Assembly: GCA_016707445.1 (NCBI GenBank)
Contig: JADJHR010000003.1
Coordinates: 620,001 to 684,000 of the forward strand
Reading direction: 5' to 3'
Length of the DNA: 64,000 nt
Source of the DNA: Rubrivivax sp.
Lineage (GTDB): Bacteria; Pseudomonadota; Gammaproteobacteria; Burkholderiales; Burkholderiaceae_C
Made by a program: the position numbers and the translations under genes. Below, in pieces: positions 16,377-26,219 of this stretch. The notes beneath the pieces are model-generated. The model saw only the letters and a list, made by a program, of their open reading frames with translations. It was not told where the DNA came from and ran no database searches. The first letter of the stretch is position 1. Every line of letters starts with the position of its first letter.

Positions 16377-19300
16377 TCAGGCCACGCCAAACACCTTCAT
16401 CACTTCGTCGCCCAGGTGATTGATCACCTTGACCGCAATGCGTCCGGTCTTTGGTTTCTCGAACGGCCGCGACACATCGCTGTTCAGGGTGGCCCAGGCC
16501 TCGGCGTCGATCTCGGCCTTCAGCGTGGTCTTCAGCGCCTTGTAGGGGTCGGCGGCGCCCAGGAAGTAGGCCTGGCGGACGAAGAAGCTTTCCTCGTTGT
16601 AGGCCGTGTCGATCATCCACAGGGCGATGCTGTCGATGCCGCCGCTTTCGATCTCGCCGGTCTGTGGCCGGAACACATCGACGCCCTTGACGCGCACGCG
16701 CACCAGGCCATCGGCCTGCGGCTCGATGCGGATGTCGGGCTCGCCGAACACCACGAACAGGTTGCCCGCGCCGGTGTTCTTCAGCTCGCCGGCCATGTGT
16801 AGATCGGGGTTCATGCGTGCCTTGAGCACGGGTACGCGGCCCAACTTCTCGAATTCAGCGGCATGCGCCTCGTAGTTAAAGGCGCAGGCGATCAGCACGT
16901 CGAAGCCGGCGTCGGCGGCCTCGCGTGCGGCGCTGACCAGGTCTGGCCGCGAGACGGTGCCGAACTCGGGGCCGATGAAGATGGCCGCGCGGCGTTCCTT
17001 CTCGCCTTCCATGTAGCGCCCTTCGGCACACACGTACTCGCCTGGCCAGCCAATGATGCTGGTGAAGCTGATGCGGTCGGCCTTGTGAGCCTGCTGCACG
17101 CCGGCAGCCTTCAAGTTCTCCAGCATCACGGCTGCGAAGTCGGACTTGGCCTCGTACTCGGCCTTGGGCTGGCGAACGCCGTCGATCAGCCCGTCGTCGA
17201 TGTCCATCGCCAACGTGCGGTGAGGGCTCAGGCTGTCGACAGTGAACGGACCGGCCACGCGCACGCGCTTCTTGTCCTCGTAGGGCTTGTCACAAAGGTA
17301 CTCGCTCTCGGCCTTGGCCGCGATGGACTTGTCGATCTCCTGCTGCCGGGCGATGCGGGCCTGCCACCATTCGGCATGTAGCCGGGCCGGCACTTCGGGC
17401 CAGAAATCGGCAGGGCGCACTGGAAGCGTCGTCAGCGTGAACGCACGCTTGAGGTTGTGGTTGATTGCCCGTAGCCACTCCGCTATCTTGGACGGGCTCG
17501 CATCATTGCCACGTGCCTGCTCAGCCCTCAGTTCCCAGAAGATCTTCTGCGTCTTGACCTCCCACGGGTCTTCGGCCTCGCGCGGAATCTCCCAGTCGGC
17601 CCAGGTCTTCTTGAGCGCAGCGTTCAGCTGCTCGCGCAAAGGCTCCAGCTTGGCCTGCCACTGGTCCCAGATGACATCAATCTCGGCGTTGTTGGCGATG
17701 CTCTTCAGCGTGACGTGCGGCACACGCTCATAGACGAAGCCTTGGCGGATGTTGCCGCGCGTGGGCTGACTGCTGGGCACGCCTCGTGTGACCTCGGCTT
17801 CCTTCATCTGGCCCTCGGGGCTATCAGCGAGCAGGAAGTAGGGGTAGCGTGCGCCCATGATGCGAGCGCGGGCCAGCGCAAGTGCGACACGCGATGTATC
17901 AATAGTGATCCAGCGGCGCCCCCACTGCTCGGCGACGTACGCTGTCGTTCCGGACCCGCAAGTTGGGTCAAGGACTAGATCGCCGGGGTCAGTGCTCATC
18001 AACATGCAACGTTGCACCGCAGTGGTGGACGTTTGAACTACATATACCTTGGGATCGACTCTGCTTTGTATGCCGCCGATGTCGAGCCAAGTGTTTGACA
18101 ACACTACAGCCGGAAAGTCGTTCAGGTAGCGGATGTAGCGAACTCCGCCACTCGCCGCATAGACTCGATTTGCCGCCAGAAGTCGAGGCATACCGGCCTT
18201 GTGGGTCTTCCACTCGCCTTGCTGAGGGAAGTATTCCTTCCCGTTGAACTGGACACCGTAGTAGCCGGTCCGGCCCTCACGAATTCTCGGAGAAGTCAGG
18301 TTATCGAGCGTAAAGACACGACCGCCCTTAGGAATGAGGTCCGGCTGCGCTCGCTCGCTTGAAGTCAAGGTTCGCCGAAGAAGATTCTCCGACTCGACTT
18401 GGTCGTACTTCGTTGCGCCGGCGTAGCCGATCACCTTGTCTACGAAAAGACTTCTGTATTTGACTTGAGCTCTGTCCTTTGCGTACCAGAGGATGAAGTC
18501 AGTCGTCGCGGGCAGCAGGTCTCCGGTGGTGGTCGTCGTCTTCGAATAGCTGATCATCGTGCAGAAATTCGTGTCGCCGAAGACTTCGTCCAGCAGTGCT
18601 CGGACACGGTGCACGTTCTCATCGCCGATCTGGACAAAGACCGAACCGCTTTCTGTCAGCAGATCGCGCGCTACTGTGAGCCGGTCACGGAGATACGTTA
18701 AGTACGAGTTGATCCCATCGCGCCAAGTGTCGCGGAAAGCCTTCACCTGCTCGGGCTCGCGGCTGATGTGATCGCGATTGCCGTCGCGCACGTCGCGACT
18801 GGTGGTGCTCCACTGGAAGTTCGAGTTGAACTTGATGCCGTAGGGTGGGTCGAAGAAGATGCACTGCACCTTACCGCGCAGGCCCTCTCGCTCAGCCAAG
18901 CTCGCCATCACCTGCAGGCTGTCGCCCAGGATCATGCGGTTGCTCCAGTTCTGGTCGTGGGCGTAGAAGTCGGTCTTGTCGGCGCCGGCCGGGATGCCGT
19001 TGAAGTCGGCGAACATGTCCACGGTGGCGCCGGCCGCCGCTTCGGCGGCTTCGCGCCGCTCGCGGCTCTGCCGCAGCAGGTCGTCGATCAGTACCTTGGG
19101 GTGCACCTTCTCCTGGATATAGAGTGGCGGCGCGTTCACCACCAGATCGGTCCAGTCCTGCTCGTCCTTGCCGCGCCACACCAGTTGCGGATCAAGGTCG
19201 CGGTTGCGCGTTGCTTTCTCGGCCTGCAGCCCGTCGGCGTTGGAGGTTGCGCGTGGGTAGCTCACCTGCACGGGCTTCCTGGCCTCTTCGGCCATCTGGC

Positions 19301-19397
19301 TCTGGTATTCGGCGGTGGGGATGTTCTTGCGCTTGTCGTCGCTGTGCTTCAGCGCGTCCACGCCCACGAAGGCGGTTCCTGACTTCTTGGTGGCCAT
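16377..19397 (-). CDS. Type III-like modification N6-adenine DNA methyltransferase
   Basis: A 1006-residue beta-class DNA methyltransferase. The catalytic motif DPPYG is at 183-187 and the AdoMet-binding motif DPTCGSGT at 477-484. The long region between and after them probably includes target recognition and a C-terminal domain that binds the restriction subunit. It is far longer than a typical Mod (about 650), as seen in the DUF-type Mod proteins paired with large helicase restriction subunits. It is the last gene of the operon res-relE-mod, 23 bases after the relE gene. It should protect self DNA from the companion nuclease. Confidence 0.85.
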   Translation of the reverse strand: MATKKSGTAFVGVDALKHSDDKRKNIPTAEYQSQMAEEARKPVQVSYPRATSNADGLQAEKATRNRDLDPQLVWRGKDEQDWTDLVVNAPPLYIQEKVHPKVLIDDLLRQSRERREAAEAAAGATVDMFADFNGIPAGADKTDFYAHDQNWSNRMILGDSLQVMASLAEREGLRGKVQCIFFDPPYGIKFNSNFQWSTTSRDVRDGNRDHISREPEQVKAFRDTWRDGINSYLTYLRDRLTVARDLLTESGSVFVQIGDENVHRVRALLDEVFGDTNFCTMISYSKTTTTTGDLLPATTDFILWYAKDRAQVKYRSLFVDKVIGYAGATKYDQVESENLLRRTLTSSERAQPDLIPKGGRVFTLDNLTSPRIREGRTGYYGVQFNGKEYFPQQGEWKTHKAGMPRLLAANRVYAASGGVRYIRYLNDFPAVVLSNTWLDIGGIQSRVDPKVYVVQTSTTAVQRCMLMSTDPGDLVLDPTCGSGTTAYVAEQWGRRWITIDTSRVALALARARIMGARYPYFLLADSPEGQMKEAEVTRGVPSSQPTRGNIRQGFVYERVPHVTLKSIANNAEIDVIWDQWQAKLEPLREQLNAALKKTWADWEIPREAEDPWEVKTQKIFWELRAEQARGNDASPSKIAEWLRAINHNLKRAFTLTTLPVRPADFWPEVPARLHAEWWQARIARQQEIDKSIAAKAESEYLCDKPYEDKKRVRVAGPFTVDSLSPHRTLAMDIDDGLIDGVRQPKAEYEAKSDFAAVMLENLKAAGVQQAHKADRISFTSIIGWPGEYVCAEGRYMEGEKERRAAIFIGPEFGTVSRPDLVSAAREAADAGFDVLIACAFNYEAHAAEFEKLGRVPVLKARMNPDLHMAGELKNTGAGNLFVVFGEPDIRIEPQADGLVRVRVKGVDVFRPQTGEIESGGIDSIALWMIDTAYNEESFFVRQAYFLGAADPYKALKTTLKAEIDAEAWATLNSDVSRPFEKPKTGRIAVKVINHLGDEVMKVFGVA

Positions 19398-19420
19398 CGG
19401 CTCTGTTCCTGAATTTCGTT

Positions 19421-19684
19421 CTAGTTGCTGCGATAGACAGCGCCACGGTGGCCCACGCGGACCACTTCGACCGTGACCGTGCCATCGTCTATGGCGTAGA
19501 CGACGCGATAGACGCCTTGCCGCACGCGGTACAGGTCAGCGCCGCTGAGCTTCTTGCAGCCCGGCGCCCGGGGGTCGTCGCGCAACGATTCGATGCAGTT
19601 CATGATGCGCTGCACCTCCTGCTTGGGCACATTGCGAAGGTCCTTGGCCACCGAAGGCTTGAAACGCAGTTCATAGCGTGCCAT
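19421..19684 (-). CDS. RelE/ParE-family toxin inside the restriction operon
   Basis: 87 residues with the full RelE/ParE fold: MARYELRFKPSVAKDLRNVP, a central helix, then LYRVRQGVYRVVYAIDD and VEVVRVGHRGAVYR. It overlaps the end of the restriction subunit gene by 14 bases and precedes the methyltransferase by 23, so it is co-transcribed with both. No antitoxin gene lies next to it. Canonical RelE cleaves mRNA on the ribosome. Here it might act when the restriction system is disturbed, but that is inference. Confidence 0.8.
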   Translation of the reverse strand: MARYELRFKPSVAKDLRNVPKQEVQRIMNCIESLRDDPRAPGCKKLSGADLYRVRQGVYRVVYAIDDGTVTVEVVRVGHRGAVYRSN

Positions 19685-22600
19685 CGGCGCTGAGCAGTTG
19701 AAGGAACGCGGTTTGGCCTATGGAACTCTCTGCGAGACGGGCGTTCGCTTCGCTCAGGTCAGATTGCGTTTCGATCAGGTCTTCGATCAGGGCCGCGAAG
19801 TCGGCTTCGAGGTCGTGCGCCGAACGAAACTCGGCGAAGGCCCACCGGCCATAACTGCCCAGTGCATTGACGCCTGGAACCCATTGCGTGGCGATGGTGT
19901 CGGCTTTGGCGACCGCGTCTTCGCCACGGAAGCCCTTGATCTCGACCACGAGGTTCAAGGGGCTCTCGTGCCCGTCGTTGACGCGCACGATGAAGTCCGG
20001 GCGGTAGTGCCGCTGGGTGCCGCCCATGCGGTAGGGCACTTCGAAGCCCAGGCTGTGGTTCTTGGCGTAGGCCAGCACACGCGGGTGCGCTTCGGCGACG
20101 CGGCAGAACTCGGCTTCCCAGTCGCTGTCGACCACCACCCAGTTCACGTGGTCCCGGGCGGCGGGCCCGGTGGCCCAAGGGTCCGCTTGGCGGTCGAAGT
20201 TCACGTACCGCGTGCTGCCGGTGGGGTTGAACGGGTCGAGCACCACGCGCACGGCATTCGTGCCGGCCAGCGAGGCGCTGATGGCGGCATGGATGCGCTC
20301 GCAGGCCATGTCGGTGATTTCCTGATGCATCACCTGAGCCTTCCAGGTGCCGCCGCTGCACTTCAGGTGATCGCGAACCCATTCCTGCGCGATGCCCTTG
20401 AGCTGTCCGAACAGGTGGAGCTTCGGGTCCTGGCCTGGGTCGCGGTACTTGCGGTACAGCAGGTGCTTGGCCAAGTGGAAGGCGATCGTGTTGTCGCGCG
20501 TGTCCTCCAGGTGTTGCACCGTCAGGTTGACGCCTTCACCCACGATGCCCAGGTTCTGCGTGGTGGACGGGCCCGCCAGGTCGGGCGTGAGGGTGAGGTT
20601 GGAGTTCGCGCTGAAAGTGGCTTTCAACCGCTCGGCCGGCAGCTCGACGCGGTAGCCATCGACGCGCGGAAAGCGGATTTCCAGCGCATCGCGCTCGGGG
20701 CTGATGGCCTGCACGCGCGTGGTCTTTACCGGCGGCTTGGGCGGGACGACCACCGGCTTGGCGGCAAAGTCGAAGGGAATGCCCAGCACGTCGGCATATT
20801 CCACGTCGAACTTGTCGTCCGCGTTCAGCGTGTAGCTCTGCCGGCGCAGCGCGCGACCGACGACCTGCTCGCAGAGCAGTTGCGTGCCGAAGGCACGGAC
20901 GCCGAGTACGTGCGTCACGGTGTTGGCGTCCCAGCCCTCGGTGAGCATGGAGACCGACACCACGCAGCGGATGCCTTCGCCCAGCTTGCCGGGCTTGCCC
21001 ACCGTGTTCATCACCTCGCGCAGCAGATCGGCATCGGTGAGCTTGTCGGCTGCAGCGCGATCGCCGGTGCGTTCCATGATTTCGCGGCGGAAACGCTCGA
21101 TGGTGTCGACTTCGATGTCGCGGAAGCCGGGTCCAGCGCCTCGCCGGATTCGAGCTGCTCGCTGTCGATCAGCAGCGTGCGCGGGCGGGACAGCTTCCGG
21201 CCGTGCTCGTCGTAATTGCGGAAGAGCTTGAGGCGGCCGTTTTCCAGCGTGCTGCCGCCGGTGTCGTTGGTGCGCTCGAAGCCCGATACGTAGTCATAGA
21301 CCAGCTTCGAAGTGGCAGTGTTGTTGCAGACGACGATGAACACTGGCGGCACCTCGATGCCTTGCGCCAGCCAGCTGTCGAAGATCTTGGCGTAGTGGCC
21401 GTACAGCGCCTCCAGCGCGGTGTACAGCTCCGTGGGCAAGGCCAACGGGTCCAGCTTGCCGGCGTTGCGCACGCCCTTCCTCGGCATGCGCTTCCCGATG
21501 TGGTCCCACAGGTTGCGGAACTTCGGTGCGTCGGCGCCGGTGATGTTGTCCGCCACCGGCACGCGCGGCAACTTGACGATGCCGCATTCAATGGCGTCCA
21601 TCAGCGAGAAGTCGCACATCGTCCAGGGAAACAACGTGCCTTCAGCATAGCCCGAACCGCGCAGGAAGAACGGCGTGGCCGAGAGATCGAACACGGTGGG
21701 CACGCCGAGCTTGCGCTTGACGGCCTCGATGCCGCTGATCCACAAGCGGGCGGCTTCGTTGTTCTTCTTCGCCTCGTCCTTCTCGTCGCCCTTGAGGTCT
21801 TCGATGTCGGCTTCGGCTTCCTTGGGCTTGGCGCGGTAGCAGTGGTGGGCCTCGTCGTTGATGACGAGCACGTTCTTGATGCCCATGAGTTCGGGCATCA
21901 CGCGCTTGATCATCTCGCCTTCAGTTTCCAGAGTCTGTAGCGGCGCACCACGGCCTTGCAGCAACGCCCGGCCGGCGGCGGTGACGTCCAGGATCTCGCG
22001 CAGCTTGAAGGCGTGGTAGTTGGTGATGACTATGACGGCGCGCTTGATGTCGCCAAGCATGTCGCCCGGTACGATCTCTCGGCTGACGTAGTAGCTTTCC
22101 GGGTCTTGCGGCAACAGCACGCGCAGGCGGTCCTTGATGGTCAGGCCCGGGGCGACGATGAGAAAGCCGCGAGTGAACTGTTTGCTGCCTGAGTGGCGCA
22201 CAGCGTTGACAGTCTGCCAGGCAATGAGCATGGCCATCACGGTGGTCTTGCCGGCGCCCGTGGCCAGCTTGAGCGCGATGCGGAAGAGGTCTGGGTTGGA
22301 CATCGCATTGGCGCCCGCGAGGTGGTCCCTGAACTTCTTGCCGGCAGCCCCCAGCTTGGGCGCGACTTCGGTCAACCAGATGGCTGTCTCGACTGCTTCA
22401 ATCTGGCAGAAAAAGGGCCGCTGGTTCTGGAACGTGTGATGGCGCCAGTGCTGCAGCAGGCGCGCGGTCTCGGGCGTAACCTGCCACTGCTGCGGGCTTG
22501 GCAGTGCGCGCCAGGTATCAACGTAGCCGCGCAGCTCGTTGATGATGGGCGTGGGGTCGTACTTCTGTTCGGCCGTACTCAGGCCTGCATCGTCTGCACC

Positions 22601-22792
22601 CAGGTCTAGTTCGACCTGCACCTTGGAGGTCTTGCGCTTCTTTGCCTTCGGTACGGGCGTGATCAGGTCCGAGCGGCGGCGAGACTCGATCAGCGCATTC
22701 GTCGGCTGCCCGTCGGCGTCCAACTCCCAATGCCTGGCCGGGTAGGCGTAGGGCGAATTCAGGATCGGGTGTTCGAAGAACGTCAGTGACAT
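19671..22792 (-). pseudogene. Type III-like restriction subunit (helicase-nuclease), frameshifted
   Basis: Superfamily 2 helicase with Walker A (ATGAGKTT), a DEAH box (INDEAHHCYR) and the late helicase motif LTEGWDANTV. A C-terminal PD-(D/E)xK-like nuclease motif follows (VVEIKGFRG). The ATG at 22792 follows a GGAGG site. The reading is continuous to about 21126 and then needs one extra base to continue. The sequence gives GALDPA followed by the wrong frame, whereas inserting one base between 21125 and 21126 restores FRDIEVDTIERF and a single product of about 1040 residues. Either the subunit is dead or one base was missed. With an intact methyltransferase the loss would leave a harmless orphan methylase. 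Confidence 0.8.
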
Positions 22793-22915
22793 GGGCCTCC
22801 TCTTTTTGTCCGGTCGCCGTGTTGGAGCGCATGGCTCTTGATCGTGGTGCCGCGCAATCTGCTCAGGACTTGCCAAACGGCTTTGTGCTTGTTCTGCGAG
22901 CTTACCGGCACTCGG

Positions 22916-23419
22916 CTATTCCGCTTCGCGTGCGAAGTGCTTCAGCGAGACGATGAGTTGCCGATCTTTGGAGCCGAAGCCTTCGAATCCGTGGTGGCGG
23001 TAGAAGGCGACCGCAGTGTCGTCCTTGGCATCTACCACCAGGGCAAAGACGGCGACTTCGGAGCGGGCAGCGCGAACGGCTGCGTCCGCCAGCAGGGCGC
23101 CGCCCAACTTCTGTCCGTGGAAGGCCTGATCGACGGCGAGCCGGCCCACCCTGGCGACCGGCACCGAGGGGTAACGTGGAAGTCGCTTTGACATCGCCTC
23201 GGACAGATCGGTCAGCGGGACACCGCCGGCCGCCAGCGTGTAGTAGCCAGCCACCTTGCCGCTGCCGACCTCAACCGCGACATAGCACGCGCTGGCCCGG
23301 CGCCTCACGTCCTGGGTGGCCTGGCGGGCGAAATAGATGTCCAGCGCTTCAGCGCCGCAAGAGAAGCCGTCTCGGGCGTGGCCGGCGCCCAGTACCTCGA
23401 CGCGGAAGGCCGAAGTCAC
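22916..23419 (-). CDS. GNAT-family acetyltransferase toxin, TacT-like
   Basis: 167 residues with the GNAT fold typical of TacT/AtaT-type toxins, which acetylate aminoacyl-tRNA. The N-terminus has the FSCGAEALDIYF segment, the acetyl-CoA site lies around VGRLAVDQAFHGQKLGGALL, and the late Tyr is in AVAFYRHHGF. Its ATG overlaps the stop of the DUF1778 gene by four bases, the standard antitoxin-toxin order. The pair lies just upstream of the restriction operon on the same strand. It is complete. Confidence 0.85.
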   Translation of the reverse strand: MTSAFRVEVLGAGHARDGFSCGAEALDIYFARQATQDVRRRASACYVAVEVGSGKVAGYYTLAAGGVPLTDLSEAMSKRLPRYPSVPVARVGRLAVDQAFHGQKLGGALLADAAVRAARSEVAVFALVVDAKDDTAVAFYRHHGFEGFGSKDRQLIVSLKHFAREAE

Positions 23420-23706
23420 TTCGAGTCAGCGATCAATCTTTTGCGAGCCTTGAGCGCCCGCTGCATCGCAGGTGCCAGCGGCGGCGGGTCGAGCAGCAGT
23501 TCGGCGAAACGATGTTGATCATCGACGGACAGCCGGATGATCTGGGCGTCTTCGATGGTCTGGTGCGCGTCCTTCAGGGCCGCAGCCACCAGGAAGTCAC
23601 TGATGCTCCTGCCCTGGAGTTCGGCAGCACGGCGGACGACAGCCAGGGCGTCTGGCGCAATGCGTGCCTCGACGCGGGCTGTGCGGGTGCTTGCGGGGGT
23701 GGTCAT
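23416..23706 (-). CDS. DUF1778 ribbon-helix-helix antitoxin, TacA-like
   Basis: 96 residues starting MTTPAST at 23706. The N-terminal half is a ribbon-helix-helix DNA-binding region (RVEARIAPDALAVVRRAAEL followed by SISDFLVAAAL). The tail (FAELLLDPPPLAPAM) is the part that blocks the GNAT toxin. The longer upstream reading passes through the promoter and is rejected. It should repress its own operon through the dyad at 23732-23752. Confidence 0.85.
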   Translation of the reverse strand: MTTPASTRTARVEARIAPDALAVVRRAAELQGRSISDFLVAAALKDAHQTIEDAQIIRLSVDDQHRFAELLLDPPPLAPAMQRALKARKRLIADSK

Positions 23707-23731
23707 GGCTGTTCTCAGGTTGGACTTGGAT

Positions 23732-23752
23732 TGTACGTTGTTTTGCCGTACA
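23732..23752. promoter_or_regulatory. TacA-like operator candidate
   Basis: TGTACG, nine bases, CGTACA: a perfect 6-bp dyad 26 bases upstream of the antitoxin start. It fits binding of a ribbon-helix-helix dimer pair and so autoregulation. In the rest of the 698-base gap up to 24404 I see only AT-richer sequence without a supported gene. Confidence 0.55.
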
Positions 23753-24404
23753 GCGCAACGGCCTTGACGCCATGGGCCATACGTGTCGATTCGGCGCATG
23801 CGGAACGCGTAGTCAAGGCTGCGCCGATCCACGCGAGGTCGTGATCAAACCTGAAGTGACTTTGAAGATTGCAGGTTCATCAAAGGACAAGAACTGACTT
23901 CCGAGGTCCGTATGGCTTCCCAAACACCAATTTCTCATTCAGAAATTGAGCGAATCCGGGAGGCAAACAGCGTCCTGCGCCCCGCTTGAAGGAACCAACT
24001 CACCCTGTTCGTGGCATTTCCGCAACGCCAAAAGAATCGCCGGTGAATTCGTTGCTCCTAAACGAGCGTCGTTACTCCGAAACGCGTGAATAAATAATCT
24101 GCATACAGAGCCGCGTTTCGCGGAAACGAGGGAATGAAGTGATCGAAAAAGTCGCCTCAAATCGCTTCGGTCTACCTCGATAGAACATCCGTTATCTCTA
24201 GACGTTTTACCCGAATAATAAATGCGCAAATGGGCCAGTTTCCGAGTGCACCTGGAAGCGTTTCAGGCAAACGAGCGCACTTCGCAATTCGTATCACTTT
24301 TCAGAATTGCGAGTGCGAGAGTTGATCATTGAAATAATGTGGAAAGTTATAGCTGAGGCTCGTAAATTCCTGTTGTCAATTCGACGTTTTGATAAGGAAT
24401 GAGA

Positions 24405-25136
24405 ATGAAATGCTTCTACGAACTCCCTCTGATTGAGAGCAGCCCTGCGATGGCCCTCCACATCGAAGATGGGCTGCCGGCGTGCGTCAGGATGAACGAC
24501 TACGAGGGTCCGCGCGGCATGTCGGAAATTTTGGCCAAGTCCGCACCGGCATCCGACATCAAGGAATTGCACGCAGTTGCCGCGAGCCTTTCGCTCGGCC
24601 GAGTTCGTGTCCTGCGGGTCACCAACAGTGCCGGTGCGACCCATGTGCTATCACCCGCTGATTTCGAGTGCCTGGAAGAGGAGGGCATCACCATCTTCTG
24701 CATCTGCGATCTGGACGGCGCAGTCGCCGAACATCCCGATGAGATTGCTGATCGCTTCGTGTGGCTGGCGACCTTGCTTCACTATGGGTGCGAACCGCGA
24801 TGGCAGCAACTGACCTTTTACAAGGCGGCTATCAGCCGCTGTGGCCTTGAATTCAAACTGCCGCCGTGGCTCCGGTCTGAGGAGGCAATGCTGATTGCCG
24901 ATGCTCAACCGTGGTGGGGATTCTCGATGGCTGTTTCAACGCGCCAAGCCACCGAATTCGCACAACATGTTGCAGACCACTGCAAGACCTGGGATCAGGC
25001 GACCAGTGTGATACGTGATGCACGTTGGTGGGTCGATGCGCATGAGTCGGAATTTGCTGAGTTTCCGCAAATGTTCAACGTCTTCCGCACGGCCCGGCCG
25101 CTCGCGCCCTGGTTGGCGGCGAATGCGGCATCTTGA
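24405..25136 (+). CDS. hypothetical protein
   Basis: 243 residues. I prefer the ATG at 24405 because AAGG lies eight bases upstream; the ATG at 24399 is too close to it. The sequence is mixed and globular (FECLEEEGITIFCICDLDGAV, LATLLHYGCEPRW, PWWGFSMAV), without signal peptide or membrane segment. I recognise no family. It stands alone between the TacA-like operator region and kfrA in the middle of the defence genes, so a defence or element-maintenance role is possible but unsupported. Confidence 0.55.
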   Translation: MKCFYELPLIESSPAMALHIEDGLPACVRMNDYEGPRGMSEILAKSAPASDIKELHAVAASLSLGRVRVLRVTNSAGATHVLSPADFECLEEEGITIFCICDLDGAVAEHPDEIADRFVWLATLLHYGCEPRWQQLTFYKAAISRCGLEFKLPPWLRSEEAMLIADAQPWWGFSMAVSTRQATEFAQHVADHCKTWDQATSVIRDARWWVDAHESEFAEFPQMFNVFRTARPLAPWLAANAAS

Positions 25137-25193
25137 AGCACAAAGACTTGGCCATTCGAAATCGAACGGTCGAGTCCCATCTGAGTCGTCGTA

Positions 25194-25240
25194 GCCGTAT
25201 CTGTACGAATACACCAGAAATACGGTTACGGTATGAATAC
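25194..25240. promoter_or_regulatory. operator candidate before kfrA
   Basis: A near-direct repeat GTACGAATAC (25203) and GTATGAATAC (25231), plus an inverted pair CCGTAT (25195) and ATACGG (25220). These lie within 60 bases of the kfrA ATG. KfrA proteins are autorepressors, so this is a plausible binding site. Confidence 0.45.
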
Positions 25241-25251
25241 AAGGCGGTTTC

Positions 25252-26193
25252 ATGGCGCGCACTTCAGTTACGTTTGAGCAGGTGGCGGCAATCGCCAATG
25301 CGTTGTATGCCGCAGGCAACAAAGACCCAGGCACAAAGGCGATCCGCGACGAGCTTGCAAAGCGCGCTGGTCCGGGCATGCCCATCGGTTCGCCCAACAC
25401 AGTCCAAAGGCACTTGGGGGCCTGGCGCGATAAGTCTCGCCCGGTGGACCCCCAGGGGCCGCCTCCGCAATTGCCCCCACAGTTGGCTGCCGACATTGCA
25501 CGGGCGTTGAGCGCAGCGGCGGTAGTTGCGAGAGAGGAATCCGAGCTACGACTGCTTCAGGTGAGGGCAGAGCTGGCGGATTTGGCCGAGAGCGGTGAGA
25601 GCTTCGAAATCCAGATTGAGGAACTGACACAGGCTTTGGCGGTGCGCACCAGCGAGCGCGACACGCTTGCTGGTCGGCTGAAAGAACAGTTTGCGGAGGT
25701 TCAAGAACTCAAAGCAACTTTCGAGCGTGAAAAGGCTACAGCCGAGGCTCTGCGTCTCGAGTGCGCGAAGGCCCAAATCAAGTCCGAAACCGCCGACTCG
25801 CGGGTCGAAGAGGCTCTTTCGCGAGAAGGAGCATTGCGTTCGGAACTTGCTTCTCTGAGGTCCGATGTCGCAGCGTTGGATGAGAGGCGATCTGCGGCAG
25901 AGCGACGTGCCGATATCGCCGAAGCGCATCTCGACGATGCAAACAAGTCGATCGCCCGCGCCGACATCCGTTTCTCAGAGGTTAAAAAGGCGGCTCAAGG
26001 GCTTGAGCGCGTGCCTGAGCGGGCCGCCGCTGCCGAGGCAGCTGTTACCGAACTGCGGGCACAGGTTGCGATGCTGAATGAGCTGCTGGCCAACGCGTTG
26101 AAGAAGCGGTCACATCCGCCACTGACGGAGCCATCGGTGTCGGGCCGGTCTGTCAGCGACACGGCCGAACCGAAGGTCGCCGCACAACCCTAG
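25252..26193 (+). CDS. KfrA-like DNA-binding protein with long coiled coil
   Basis: 313 residues. The N-terminal 60 residues are the KfrA DNA-binding domain (VTFEQVAAIANALYAAGNKDP...SPNTVQRHLGAWR). From about 90 to 290 the protein is a continuous Ala/Glu/Arg-rich coiled coil, as in plasmid KfrA, which oligomerises and helps partition or compaction. It converges with the CBASS effector gene with only 26 bases between stops. Such proteins also occur on integrated elements. Autoregulation is likely from the upstream repeats. Confidence 0.8.
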   Translation: MARTSVTFEQVAAIANALYAAGNKDPGTKAIRDELAKRAGPGMPIGSPNTVQRHLGAWRDKSRPVDPQGPPPQLPPQLAADIARALSAAAVVAREESELRLLQVRAELADLAESGESFEIQIEELTQALAVRTSERDTLAGRLKEQFAEVQELKATFEREKATAEALRLECAKAQIKSETADSRVEEALSREGALRSELASLRSDVAALDERRSAAERRADIAEAHLDDANKSIARADIRFSEVKKAAQGLERVPERAAAAEAAVTELRAQVAMLNELLANALKKRSHPPLTEPSVSGRSVSDTAEPKVAAQP

Positions 26194-26219
26194 ACGAACC
26201 GACGGACCCATCCGAGTCG

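Noticed and set aside
19698..21215. 505-residue + strand frame opposite the restriction subunit
   Set aside because: Composition is His/Arg/Val-rich shadow sequence without motifs, antisense to a recognisable helicase.
23939..24229. 96-residue minus-strand frame in the gap before 24405
   Set aside because: No ribosome-binding site, no motif, and odd composition; not enough to call a gene.
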